Positions 36,888 through 47,500 of a stretch of DNA of 64,000 nt are shown here, one piece after another. The notes under the pieces are model-generated. The model saw nothing but the letters and a program-made list of their open reading frames with translations. It had not been told where the DNA came from and searched no databases. The position numbers were made by a program, and so were the translations under genes. The stretch is from Kumtagia ephedrae (lineage in GTDB: Bacteria; Pseudomonadota; Alphaproteobacteria; Rhizobiales; Rhizobiaceae): positions 124,001 through 188,000 of the forward strand of contig NZ_PXYK01000003.1 in NCBI RefSeq assembly GCF_003012745.1. Reading direction: 5' to 3'. The number at the start of each line of letters is the position of its first letter. Within the stretch, counting starts at the first letter, position 1.

Positions 36888-39800
36888 TCACGGCGCCGTG
36901 ACCTCCATCATCCCCGTGGCCGTGCGGGCCGAGAATTGCGGCCGGTACATGTCCTCCACGCTTGCCGCCGGATGGGCGTAGGTGCCGGGCGTCACGGCGC
37001 GCACGACATAGGCCAGCGTGAATTCCCGGCCGGAATCGCCGTTGCGGTCGAAGGCGGCGACAAAACGGTCGTCGCGGAATTCGAGATGCGCCGCCTGCGT
37101 CTGGTCGAGCCACCCGAAGTTGGAGAGATTGGCGCTGCTGACCAGGCCCGGATTGTCGATCTCGAAACCGGCCGGCAAGAGGTCGCTGACCAGCACGCGC
37201 GACGGCCACGAATTCTGCTCCGTCACCTTGAGCACGACGACGAAGCGCTCGTTCTGCGCCACCTCGGTGACGTTGGCCTCGCTGCCGTCGAGGCGGTAGT
37301 AGGTCCGCTCGATGGCAAAACCGTCGCCGCCGGCCGGCAGCGGCTCGGCGGGCGCTGCGACCGCCGTCACCACTGCCTGCACGGCGCTGCCGCTGGCGTT
37401 CGCGATGGTCACCGGGCTGTCGACCAGGGCGCTGCCGTCGAAGCGCTCGGAATAGGCGCCGGTGTGCGGGGCGCCGTTCACCGTGAGCTTCATGTCGGCG
37501 GCGTTGGCGCGCAGCGCCCGCGCCGCGAGCAGCATCCACGCGTCGTCCTGCGTGCTGGTCCAGCGCGTCGCCTGCCGCTCCGCGCCGACCAGCGTGACCA
37601 GCTGCGGCACGACCGACGGCATCGGCCTGCTCTCCGCCGCCAGCGCCAGCATGGCGGCGCCGTCGCGCAGCCGCGAGCCGTAGTCGGAGCGGGAATAGTC
37701 GTGCTCGGGATTGTTTCTGGCGAGCTGCAGCGCCGCCTGAAAAGTCGCTTCCGAGCGCTGGGCGTCGCCGTAGAGCGCCAGGCTGGCCGCCAGCTGGGCT
37801 ACCGCCATCGGGCTGGAAAAAGCCTCCAGCTTGGTGTCGGCATAATAACGCAGGTCGCCCACCGAGGCCTTCTTGTTGCGGGCCAGCACATAGAGCGCAT
37901 AGGCGATCTCGCTGCCGCGGTCCTCGACGTCGATGTCGTAGGAGAGCGAGTTCTGCAGGTTGTTCAGCGCCTGCCGCATCGCCTGGCGGGGCACGTCGTA
38001 GTTCATCTCGCGCGCCCGGGTCAGGAAGTCGGAGACATAGGCGTCGAGCCAGAGGTCGCCGGAGCCCGGTCCCCACAGGCCGAAGCTGCCGGTGGAGGAC
38101 TGGTTGTTGAGCACCCGGTAGACCGCCTCCTGGATGCGGCCGCGCAGCGCCGGGTCGTCCTGCATGCCGGCGCCGGCCGACAGCTCGCCGACATAGAGCA
38201 GCGGCAGCGCCCGGCTGGTGGTCTGCTCGGCGCAGCCATAGGGATAGCGGTCGAGCGCCAAGAGCAGCGATGGCACGTCGAAGGCGGCCGAGGGCGAGAC
38301 GCCGACGCTGACATAGGCGCCGGGCAGCACGCTGGCGGCGAGCAGCTCGCGGTCGATGCGCAGGCTTTTGCCGTTCGGGCCGAGGTCGACGACCATCCGG
38401 TTGGTGACCGGCAGCGTCGCCGGGCGCACCGGGATATGCAGCGTCTGCTCGACCGAGGGGCCGCCGTCGCGGGCGAGCTTCAGCGTGACGCTGGCGTTGC
38501 CCGCTGTCTGCGCCGTCAGCGGCACGGTGATCGACTGGCGCCTGCCTGACGTCAGCGTCACCGTCTCCGGCAGGGCGGCGCTGCCGGTGGAAAGATCGCC
38601 GGTGGTCTCGACGGCGAAGTGGTAGTCGCCGTCTGGCGCGTCGGTGTTGGCGATATCGAGCCGCATGACCGCGGCGTCGCCGGGGGCGAGGAAGCGCGGC
38701 AGGCCGGCGGTGACGACGATCGGGTCGCGCACCGTGACGTCGGTCGAGGCATGGCCGACGGCGTCCGCGGTCCAGGCGACGGCCATGACGCGGACGGTGC
38801 CGTTGAACTGCGGGATGTCGAAGTCGACTGTCGCCTTGCCGTCCGCATCCAGCTTGACCGGTCCGGAGAAGAAGGCGACGAGCTTCTCGGTCGGCGGGCT
38901 GCCCTGCGAGGCCATCGCGGCGCCGTCGCCGCCGGTGCGCAGCCGCCCGGCGGCGCCCAGCGAGCCGTCGATCAGGCGGCCGTAGAGGTCGCGCAGCTCC
39001 AGTCCGAGCATGCGCTGCCCGAAATACCAGGCCGCCGGGTCGGGCGCCTTGTAGTCGGTGAGGTTGAGGATGCCGACGTCGACGGCCGCCACCGTCACAT
39101 AGGCGTCGGTGACCGGCGGCAGGCCGGTGACGCTGACGGGTATCCGCAGCGGCTGGCGCGGCTCGGTTTTTTCGAGCGGCGAAAGGGCAACGGCCAGCTT
39201 CCTCGCGCCGGGGTCGATAGCCAGCCATTTCAGGCCGATGGCGCGGGCCGGCATGCGCGACTGCGCGGCATCGCCCGGCCGGAACAGCGTCGCCGTAACA
39301 TAGGCGCCGGCGCCCCAATCGGCCGAGACGGGGATGTCGATGGTCGAGCCGCCCTCCGGCACGCTCGCCGTGAAGGTCGACAGCAGCCGCTCGGCGCCGA
39401 CGGTGACCAGCAGCTCGCCGGCGAAGCGCGGCGACACCTTCAGCTTGGCGATCTCGCCCGCCGCGTAGCGGTCCTTGTCCAGCGCGATCTCCAGCCCGTC
39501 CGGCGTCTCGGTCGAGGTCGCCGCCACGTACCAGCCGGCGTCGAACTCGACGCTGGTCGCCGGGCCTTCCGGATCGGCGGTCGTCACTTCGAGGCGGTAA
39601 CGGCCCCAGTCGACGGGCATGGACAGGCTGGCGCTGCCGTCGGCGGCGATGCCGAGCGTGCCGTTGGCGACGGCGCTGGTCGAGGTGACCGGCTCGTAGT
39701 TCCAGGCATTGCCGCTGCGGTACCACTGATAGTTGCGCTCGACCTTGACCAGCGACCACAGGGCGCCGGGCAGCGCCTTGCGGTTGCCGTCCGGGTCGAC

Positions 39801-42353
39801 GGCGATCACCGTGAATTTCGCGGTCCCGCCCTGCGGCACCTCGCCGCCGGAGAAATCGGGTCGGACGCCGATGACGTCGGCGGGCGAGCGGATGCCGAGG
39901 TCGATCGCCTTCTCGACGGCGCGGCCGCCGCTCTCCAGCATGCGCACCGTCACGGTCGCGGTCAGCAGGCGGGTGGTGGCGGGCAGCGCGTCGATCGCGA
40001 CAGGGAAGGTGGCCTTGCCGTCGTCGCCGACAACGGGAAGGTCGGCAAGCGGGATGCGGGTCGCCTCGACCGCATCCTCATCGGCCAGGCCGAACTGGAA
40101 ATTCGGGAAATCCTCCCAGTCCCGCGTGGTGTCGATCGTCGCCTCGCCTTCGAGCGCCAGACCGGCGGCCGGTGCGCCGTAGAGGAAGCGGCCGTCGACG
40201 GTGATCTCGGCCGGCTCGCCCGGGGCAATCTCGTCGCGGTCGCTGGCCAGCGTGAACTCGATGCGGTCGGGCACGAAGTCCTCGACCAAGAACATCTGGC
40301 TGGAGACCGCCGGCTGCTTGGGATCGGTGTAGAGCGACACGGTCCAGGTACCGCGCATGGCGTTGGCCGCCAGCGCGAGGTCGACGGCATGGCCGCCGGC
40401 CGCTGCGCCGTCGCTGACGACGCGCCGGTCCTCGACGCCGTCGGGCCGGGTGAAGACGAAGGTGAGCGGCAGTTTTTCGACCGCGTTTGCCTTGTCGTCG
40501 CGGGCGAGCGCGGCGACATGCACGGTCTCGCCGGCGCGATAGATGCCGCGTTCCGTCCAGGTGTAGACGTCGAGCGCGCCGGGGGCGGCGCGGCCGGTGA
40601 CGCCGCGGTCGGAGAGGTCGAAGCCGGCACGGGTCATGTCGAGGAAGACGAAGTCCTCGCCGGCCGCGTTCGCCGTCAGCACCGCCGGCAGCATGCCGCC
40701 GCTGCCGCGCGTCAGGCCGGCGGTGAAGGTGGCGCGGCCGCCGGCGTCGGTGGTGGCGGTGCCGAGCACCTCGTTGTTGCGGGCAAGCAGCGTCAGCTCG
40801 ACGCCGGCCATCGGCTTGGCCGAGCCGAGCGAGCGGGCAAATACGTTGAGCCCGTCCTGGCCGCTATAGGTGGAGAGCCCGATGTCGGAGACGACGAACC
40901 ATTGCGTGGCGCGCGAACTCCAGCTGTCGCTGGTGTCGTTCTCCGGCTGGGCGGTCAGCACATAGACGCCGGGCTTGCGCTCGGGCAGCGCCTCGTCGAC
41001 CGGGAAGGAGGTGGTGACCTCCTTGTTGAGATCGCCGGCGGTCTCGAGCTTGCCTTCCCACACAGGCTGGCCGAGCTGGTCGGCGATGGTCTCGACGTCG
41101 TAGCCATCGAGCTGGCGCAGGAACTGGTAGCCGGTGAGGAGCTGCGCCAGCGAGCGGTCGCCGACGCGGTAGAGCTTCACGTCGGCCACCGGCAAGTTGA
41201 CGGTGACCAGCGGGATGCCGTGGCGCCCGGCCGCCGGCAGCACGAAACTGTCGCCGGTGAAGCGGGCGGAGGCGCCGCGGTCCTGGACGTAGATGGAGAG
41301 CACGACCGGCGCCTGGATTACTTCGCCGATCGCAGCCGGCAGGCCGGCACGGAAGGTGATGCTGTAGTGTTTGCCGTGCTCGAGGCCCTCGACGCAGATC
41401 TGCTTGTCCTTGGCCTCGATGGCCTTCGGGGCGGCGTTGTCGACGGTGACGAACGGCGCGTAGTCGACGCCGGTCTTGACCAGCTCTTCCGAGAACTGGG
41501 CGCAGACGCGCGGCGAGCCGGTGTCGGCATCGATGGAATGGTCGACGACGCGGAAGCCTTTTCGGGCCTTCAGATCCTCGTAGTCGGCGCGCACGGCAGC
41601 CGAATTGACGAGCGCCAGGCTCGCCTCGTAGGCCTGCAGCGCCGGCCGGAACAGGTCGCGCCGGTCGAGCCCGGCGGCGATCGCGGCAAGAACATCGGCG
41701 CGGGAGGAAGCAGTGCGCAGGAGCTGGTAGGCGTTCCAGGCAGCGGACGTGGCGTCGCGGTTGAGCGCGGCCGTTTCCTGGCCATTGGCGCCCTGAATGG
41801 CGAGCAGCGCCCGCGACAGGCCCAGCCACGGCTTGCCGTCGTCGGGCGAGATGCGGATCGCGGCGATGTAGCTGTCGCGTGCGCCGGAGGCATCGTTGGT
41901 GCGCATCGCCTGTTCGGCCGCGTCGACGAGGCCGGCCAGGCCGGCGTCGGCGGCCGGCGGCGTCGCCGTCAGTGCGGCGCGGTACTGCCATGCTTCGTCG
42001 GCCATCCAGGAGGGGAAGAACGACATCGCCGGCGGGGCGCCGATGTCGGGCTCGCCGTCGATCGGAACGACCTTGCCGGCGACGGCGCCATTGAAGGTCT
42101 TCAGCGTGGCGAAGTCCGACTTCAGGAAGCACCACTTGGCCTTGGTATTGTAGGTGAAGGCGCGGCACTGCGAATCGCCGAGGCAAATCGTCTTGCACTG
42201 GTCGAGCGAGACGTTCTGCTCCGCCCGCAGGTCGAAGCCGAAATAGTCGCCGTTCTCGGTCGTCCGGATGGCACGGCCATCCGCTGCGAAGACCGGCGCG
42301 GCCAATATGCCTGCAAGTAGAAAAAGGGCCGACAGAAGACGAACCGGGCGCAT
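36888..42353 (-). CDS. Bacterial alpha-2-macroglobulin with N-terminal PAN/Apple domain (YfhM-like)
   Basis: A 1821-residue envelope protein thought to trap invading proteases and protect peptidoglycan. A signal peptide covers about residues 1-24 (LLSALFLLAGILAAPVFA). A PAN/Apple-like cysteine domain follows at 33-78 (SLDQCKTICLGDSQCRAFTY). The macroglobulin domains come next, with the bait and thioester region in the C-terminal half. The thioester motif CAEQ is intact at C1374-Q1377 (YPYGCAEQTTSRALPLLY). ATG 42353 is chosen over the longer frame because GGGGGAG precedes it and it gives a signal peptide. It is paired functionally with pbpC. No lipobox is evident. Confidence 0.9.
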   Translation of the reverse strand: MRPVRLLSALFLLAGILAAPVFAADGRAIRTTENGDYFGFDLRAEQNVSLDQCKTICLGDSQCRAFTYNTKAKWCFLKSDFATLKTFNGAVAGKVVPIDGEPDIGAPPAMSFFPSWMADEAWQYRAALTATPPAADAGLAGLVDAAEQAMRTNDASGARDSYIAAIRISPDDGKPWLGLSRALLAIQGANGQETAALNRDATSAAWNAYQLLRTASSRADVLAAIAAGLDRRDLFRPALQAYEASLALVNSAAVRADYEDLKARKGFRVVDHSIDADTGSPRVCAQFSEELVKTGVDYAPFVTVDNAAPKAIEAKDKQICVEGLEHGKHYSITFRAGLPAAIGEVIQAPVVLSIYVQDRGASARFTGDSFVLPAAGRHGIPLVTVNLPVADVKLYRVGDRSLAQLLTGYQFLRQLDGYDVETIADQLGQPVWEGKLETAGDLNKEVTTSFPVDEALPERKPGVYVLTAQPENDTSDSWSSRATQWFVVSDIGLSTYSGQDGLNVFARSLGSAKPMAGVELTLLARNNEVLGTATTDAGGRATFTAGLTRGSGGMLPAVLTANAAGEDFVFLDMTRAGFDLSDRGVTGRAAPGALDVYTWTERGIYRAGETVHVAALARDDKANAVEKLPLTFVFTRPDGVEDRRVVSDGAAAGGHAVDLALAANAMRGTWTVSLYTDPKQPAVSSQMFLVEDFVPDRIEFTLASDRDEIAPGEPAEITVDGRFLYGAPAAGLALEGEATIDTTRDWEDFPNFQFGLADEDAVEATRIPLADLPVVGDDGKATFPVAIDALPATTRLLTATVTVRMLESGGRAVEKAIDLGIRSPADVIGVRPDFSGGEVPQGGTAKFTVIAVDPDGNRKALPGALWSLVKVERNYQWYRSGNAWNYEPVTSTSAVANGTLGIAADGSASLSMPVDWGRYRLEVTTADPEGPATSVEFDAGWYVAATSTETPDGLEIALDKDRYAAGEIAKLKVSPRFAGELLVTVGAERLLSTFTASVPEGGSTIDIPVSADWGAGAYVTATLFRPGDAAQSRMPARAIGLKWLAIDPGARKLAVALSPLEKTEPRQPLRIPVSVTGLPPVTDAYVTVAAVDVGILNLTDYKAPDPAAWYFGQRMLGLELRDLYGRLIDGSLGAAGRLRTGGDGAAMASQGSPPTEKLVAFFSGPVKLDADGKATVDFDIPQFNGTVRVMAVAWTADAVGHASTDVTVRDPIVVTAGLPRFLAPGDAAVMRLDIANTDAPDGDYHFAVETTGDLSTGSAALPETVTLTSGRRQSITVPLTAQTAGNASVTLKLARDGGPSVEQTLHIPVRPATLPVTNRMVVDLGPNGKSLRIDRELLAASVLPGAYVSVGVSPSAAFDVPSLLLALDRYPYGCAEQTTSRALPLLYVGELSAGAGMQDDPALRGRIQEAVYRVLNNQSSTGSFGLWGPGSGDLWLDAYVSDFLTRAREMNYDVPRQAMRQALNNLQNSLSYDIDVEDRGSEIAYALYVLARNKKASVGDLRYYADTKLEAFSSPMAVAQLAASLALYGDAQRSEATFQAALQLARNNPEHDYSRSDYGSRLRDGAAMLALAAESRPMPSVVPQLVTLVGAERQATRWTSTQDDAWMLLAARALRANAADMKLTVNGAPHTGAYSERFDGSALVDSPVTIANASGSAVQAVVTAVAAPAEPLPAGGDGFAIERTYYRLDGSEANVTEVAQNERFVVVLKVTEQNSWPSRVLVSDLLPAGFEIDNPGLVSSANLSNFGWLDQTQAAHLEFRDDRFVAAFDRNGDSGREFTLAYVVRAVTPGTYAHPAASVEDMYRPQFSARTATGMMEVTAP

Positions 42354-42608
42354 CACAACTCCCCCTTGCATCGCGGTCGTCGGCACAGACCAGCATCGCC
42401 CCGACCGTCTGTCAATCCAGGCCGAAGAAAAGCGAAGATCTCTTCGGCGGTTGGCCATCGCGTTCTTCCGTGGTAGGCCGCCTATGGGGGCGACTGGAGC
42501 ACGGATGGTCATGTTCTGCCCATCAAATTCTGACAGAGCGATTGTGGCCCCTTTACGAACGGTTCATATCGGCACTTCAAAATTAGGTGCCGGAGTAAGT
42601 TCGCGTTA

Positions 42609-44540
42609 ATGATGAAGCGGAAACCGCAGAGTTCGAGGAGCGTTCCCGCGACGGCTTGGTTCGCGCGCCTCGTGCTTTCCGGGATTCTGTGCTCCTCGGT
42701 GGTCATTGCCCTGCCGCCACGGGCCGCCGCATTCGAGCTGTTCGGCTTCCGCTTCTTCGGGAAGGAGGAGGACGAGGACGCCGACATCGTCGATCCTCTC
42801 AACTATACCGTATCCATCGAGGTGGCCGGCGGAGATGCCGAGCTGACCGAGGCGCTGAACAACGCGTCGCTGCTGGTCGCCGATGCCGAGCGGCCGGTCT
42901 CGGGTTCGCTGGGGCTGCTGACCAAGGCGCGCAGCGACCGGCAGCGGCTGGTCGCGGCGCTCTACGAGCAGGCCCGTTACGACGGCATCGTGCGCATCCT
43001 GATCGCCGGCAAGTCGATCGACACGCTGCCGCCGGACGCCGAATTCGGCGCGGGGCCGGTGCCGGTGACCATTTCCGTCGACCCGGGCGCCGTGTTCAGG
43101 CTCGGCCGGGTCCAGCTGCAGGGGGACGCCGCCGGCCTTGCCCCGCAGGAGTTCGGTCTCGTGTCCGGCGGCGATGCCGGCTCGAACAGGGTGCTGCGGG
43201 CCGAAGCCGACATCGTGCGGCGGCTCAAGGAGGGCGGGCGGCCGCTGGCGGCCGTCACCAGCCGCGAGATCGTGGCCGACCACAATACCATGACGCTGGA
43301 TGTCTCCCTCACCGTCGCCGCCGGGCCGGTGGCCGGCTACGGTCCGACCACGGTGAAGGGCACAGAAGCGGTCGACCGCGACTTCACCGCCTATATGGCT
43401 GGGCTGGAGCCCGGCCGGAGATATTCGCCCAAGGACATCGACGACGCACGCGAGCGGCTGGTCGGCCTCGGCGTCTTCAACAGCGTGGCGGTGACGGAAG
43501 CCGACGCGCTCGACGCCGCCGGCCAAATCCCGATCGACGTCACGGTGAGCGAGCGCAAGCAGCGCTTCTACGGCGTCGGCGCCACGCTCTCCAACACCGA
43601 AGGGCTGGGGCTGGAAGGCTACTGGGGACATCGCAACCTGTTCGGCAAGGCCGAGAAGCTGCGCATCGAAGGTTCGATCGGGCGGATCGGCGATGCCGAG
43701 GGAGTCGACAAGCTCAACTACAATGCCGGCATCATGTTCGAGAAGCCGGGCGTGGTCGGGCCGGCGTCGAAATTCTTCACCAGCCTCAGGAGCGTCTACG
43801 AACATCCCGACGCCTATGACCGCTTTTCGGTGAAGGCGAGCACGGGCCTCGCCTACGAGATCAGCAAGACGCAGAGCGTTTCCGGCGAGTTAGCGGTCGA
43901 CTATTCGCGCATCACCGACGCCTTCGTCGACGATCGCGAATACCTGATCGTGTCGACGCCGCTGCAATACATTTTCGACAACCGGGACAACCGGCTCAAC
44001 CCGACCAAGGGTTTCCGGGCGCTCGCCTATGTCGAGCCGGCCTACGACACGATCGGCGGCACCACCTTCGTCAAGATGAGAGGCGAGGGGTCCGCCTATC
44101 AGGCCCTGGATTCCGGCGGCAGGTTCGTCATCGCCGGCCGGGCGGTGCTCGGCTCGATCGTCGGAGCCGGCGTCGAGGACATCCCCGCCGACCGCCGCTT
44201 CTATGCCGGCGGCGGCGGCTCGGTGCGCGGCTACGCCTATCAAGGCATCGGGCCGAAGGATTCGGACGGCACGCCCACCGGCGGCCTGTCGTTGGCCGAG
44301 GGCTCGCTGGAACTGCGTTATGCCGTCAATGAGACGTTCGGTGTCGTGCCCTTCGTCGACGTCGGCACCGTGTCGCTGGACGAGTTTCCCGACTTCTCCG
44401 ACATGAAGGCGGGCGCCGGCGTCGGCATCCGCTACATCACGCCGTTCGGGCCGCTGCGCGTCGACGCAGCCATCCCGCTCAATCCCGGTCCCGACGATCC
44501 CGACTTCGGCATCTATGCCGGCGTCGGCCAGGCTTTCTAG
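42609..44540 (+). CDS. tamA: Autotransporter assembly factor TamA (Omp85 family)
   Basis: Outer-membrane barrel of the translocation and assembly module, 643 residues. A signal peptide ends near AAAFELFGF. POTRA domains occupy about residues 55-330 (VFRLGRVQLQG, RRYSPKDIDDARERLVGLGVF). The C-terminal surface-antigen barrel has VERKQRFYGVGA-like TVSERKQRFYG, the diagnostic GGGGSVRGYAYQGIGP and IRYITPFGPLRVD. The final residue is phenylalanine, the outer-membrane sorting signal. ATG 42609 or 42612 starts the gene. It is followed 10 bp later by tamB. The 255-bp divergent gap upstream shows no clear operator. Confidence 0.93.
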   Translation: MMKRKPQSSRSVPATAWFARLVLSGILCSSVVIALPPRAAAFELFGFRFFGKEEDEDADIVDPLNYTVSIEVAGGDAELTEALNNASLLVADAERPVSGSLGLLTKARSDRQRLVAALYEQARYDGIVRILIAGKSIDTLPPDAEFGAGPVPVTISVDPGAVFRLGRVQLQGDAAGLAPQEFGLVSGGDAGSNRVLRAEADIVRRLKEGGRPLAAVTSREIVADHNTMTLDVSLTVAAGPVAGYGPTTVKGTEAVDRDFTAYMAGLEPGRRYSPKDIDDARERLVGLGVFNSVAVTEADALDAAGQIPIDVTVSERKQRFYGVGATLSNTEGLGLEGYWGHRNLFGKAEKLRIEGSIGRIGDAEGVDKLNYNAGIMFEKPGVVGPASKFFTSLRSVYEHPDAYDRFSVKASTGLAYEISKTQSVSGELAVDYSRITDAFVDDREYLIVSTPLQYIFDNRDNRLNPTKGFRALAYVEPAYDTIGGTTFVKMRGEGSAYQALDSGGRFVIAGRAVLGSIVGAGVEDIPADRRFYAGGGGSVRGYAYQGIGPKDSDGTPTGGLSLAEGSLELRYAVNETFGVVPFVDVGTVSLDEFPDFSDMKAGAGVGIRYITPFGPLRVDAAIPLNPGPDDPDFGIYAGVGQAF

Positions 44541-44550
44541 GAGCCGGCCG

Positions 44551-47500
44551 ATGACGGTGTTCAAGAAGGTGCTGCGGATACTGGGCTACACGCTCCTCGC
44601 ATTGCTCGCCTTCGCCATCGGCGCGGTGGCGGTGCTGACGCTCACCGAGCGGGGCAGGGAGAATCTGGCGGGGATCGTCTCCGACCTCGCCTCGTCGCCC
44701 GAGCGGACGGTGACCATCAGCGGCATACGCGGCATCTGGTCGGGTAATTTCGCGATGGACCAGCTCGTGCTGGCGGATGCCGACGGCCCCTGGCTGGCGG
44801 CGCGCGGCGTCGAGGTCCGGTGGTCGCCGATGGCGCTGCTGCGGTCGCGCTTCCACGCCGAGCGCATCGCTGCCGAGCGGATCGAGTTCGCCAGGCTGCC
44901 TAAGCCGTCGGCGCAGCCGCCCGCGGAGGGCGGATCGTCGACGCTGCCGGTCGACATCTCGATCGACGCGCTCGACTTCCCTGACATCGCGCTTGGCGAG
45001 GCCGTCACCGGCGGCCAGGTGGCCAGCGCGGCCGCCGAGGGCAAGGTGGTGGCGCAAGGCGCGCCGCTGGTCGTGGCCGCCGACCTCAACGTCTCGCGCA
45101 CCGACGGCACGGCCGGCCAGGTGCTCGCCTCGATCGATTTCGCTCCCGACCAGAACCGCCTGCAGGTCGACCTGAAAGCATCGGAGCCGACGGGCGGCAT
45201 CCTTGCCAATCTGCTGCAGCTGCCGGGACAACCCGCCGTCGACATCGTCGTCAGCGGCTCCGGCCCGATGGCGGACTGGCGCGGGAACGGCACCTTCTCG
45301 GTCGACGGCAGCCTGATCACCAGCGTGTCGGCGACGCACAGGCAGACCGAGGCCGGCCGGGTGGTCGAGGCGATCGGCAACGGCGTGTTCGACCGCTTCC
45401 TGCCTGAACGGTTCCGACCGCTGCTTGCCGGGCAGACGCATTTCGACCTCGCCGGCACGCTGACCGGCGACGGCGGGGTGGACATCAGCCGGGCCGAGAT
45501 CGAGAGCGGTGCGCTGACCGCGACGGCGATCGGGGCGTTCAATCCGGCCGGCGCCACCGACGTGGCGATCGAGCTGGAGCCCAAGAACGGCGGCGTGCAG
45601 CTCGCCCTCGGCACCGGCGAGAGCCCGATCGATCTCACGGTCGGGCAGGCGTCGATCCGTGCCCTCGGCGATGGCCGGGAGCCCGGCGTCGACGTCACCG
45701 TCACCCTGCCTTCGGTGTCCACCAGGGACGTCAGCCTTGCCGACCTCCGCCTCGTCCTGCACTCGGACGCCTTCAACGTGGCCGAGCGCAGCGGCCCGAT
45801 CAGGGGCGCGGCGACGGCCGCGCAGCTCACCATCGACAACCCGACGGTCGCGCCGCTGGTTGCCGGCGAAATCCGTGCCGGGCTGGAGGGAACGCTCGCG
45901 ACCGGGGCGCTGACGGTCACCGCCGGCACGCTCGCCAGCGACGCGATCGACGGCCGCTTTTCCGGTACGGTGTCGCTGCCGAACGGCGCGATCACGGTGC
46001 AGCTCGACGCCGACGTCCTGTCGGCGGCGCTGCCGGCCGGGGCGCGGCCGCTGCTCGGGGACAAGGTGGCGCTGGCTGCCGGCCTGGAGCGCGACGCCTC
46101 GGGCAACGTTGCCGCCCGCTCGCTGACCGTGGAATCCGGCGGGCTCAGCGCCACCGGCTCGGCGCGTCTGCGCGAAGGCACGGTCGACGCCGAGCTGTCG
46201 GGCACGCTGGCCGACATCGCCCCGCTGGCGCCGAACGCATCCGGCGCGCTGGCGCTGACGGCGACGGCGAAGGGCGTGCTGCTGGCGCCCGACGTCGACC
46301 TGTCGCTGACCAGCGAGCGGCTGGGTTTCGGTGATCGTGGGCTCGACGATCTCGATCTGCGGGTGACCGGCCGGGTCGATCCCGCCAACCCGCAGGCTTC
46401 GGTCGCGCTCAAGGGCGCGTTCCAGGGCCAGGCGCTGGCAGGCAATGCGGTCCTGGCAGCGGCCGACGGCCGGCGCGAGGTGCGCGACATCGCCTTCACG
46501 CTGGGCCAGAACCGCATCGCCGGCGCGCTGACGCTGGACGAAAGCTTCCTGCCCACCGGCACGCTCGACCTCGATCTCGCCGATCTCGGCGAGCTGGCGG
46601 CACTCGCCGGCCAGACGGTGGAGGGCAGCGCCAGAGGCAGCGCGGCCTTCTCCAGCGAGGGCGGAACGCCGCGCGTCCAGGTGGTGCTCAATTCCGATTC
46701 CGTCAGGCGCGGCACGCTCGACGTGCGGTCTATCGCCGTCGATGCGCTAGTCTCCGATTTCCTCAAGGCGCCTGCGATATCCGGCACGCTCGGCGCCACG
46801 CTCGCCGACCTGCTGCCCGGCCAGCCGCCGGCCGACATCCGCATGAGCGTCGAGGGCACCGCGGCCGACATCGGCGGCACTGGCACCCTCGCCATGGAAG
46901 GCGCCAAGGTTGCCGACTTTTCGCTCGCCCGCCGCGCGGCTGACGGGTTGGTCGAGATCAAGGGAACGGGCGCGTTCGCGCGCTTCGCGCCGGAGCGGGC
47001 GCGAAGGCTGCTGGACGGCCAGACGACGTTCGACGTCGCCGCCACCACCGGAGAGGCGGGTGCGCTACGCATCGAGCGGGTCGAGCTCGCCAACGGCGCG
47101 CTGCGAGCGCAGGCCAGCGGCAGCGTCGACCCGGCCGGCCCGGTCGACCTCACCGTGCAGCTTGGCACCGGCACCAGCAACCTGCCGCTGTCCTTCGGCA
47201 CCGACGAGGCGCCGATCGACATCACGCTGGATTCGGCGACGCTGCGGGCGGTGGGCGATATCGACGCGCCGCGCCTCGACATCGCCGCGCGCCTGCCACA
47301 GGTCGCGACCAACCATGTGCAGCTGGCCGGCATGGCGATCGCGCTGCGTTCCGACGGCTTCAACCTCGCCTCGCGCACCGGCCCGATGACCGGCTCGGTC
47401 ACCGCCGCGTCACTCACCATCGACAACCCGACAGTGGCGCCGCTGGTGGCCGGCGAGATCCGGGCCGAGATCGACGGCGCCTTGTCCACGGAGGCGCTCA

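Noticed and set aside
35995-39759. 1254-codon minus-strand frame across the antitoxin and macroglobulin genes
   Set aside because: Composition is Arg/Ala-rich shadow coding; it conflicts with two clear genes and has no motifs.
38619-42320. 1233-codon plus-strand frame opposite the macroglobulin gene
   Set aside because: It is antisense to a gene with signal peptide, thioester motif and ribosome site; no domain seen.
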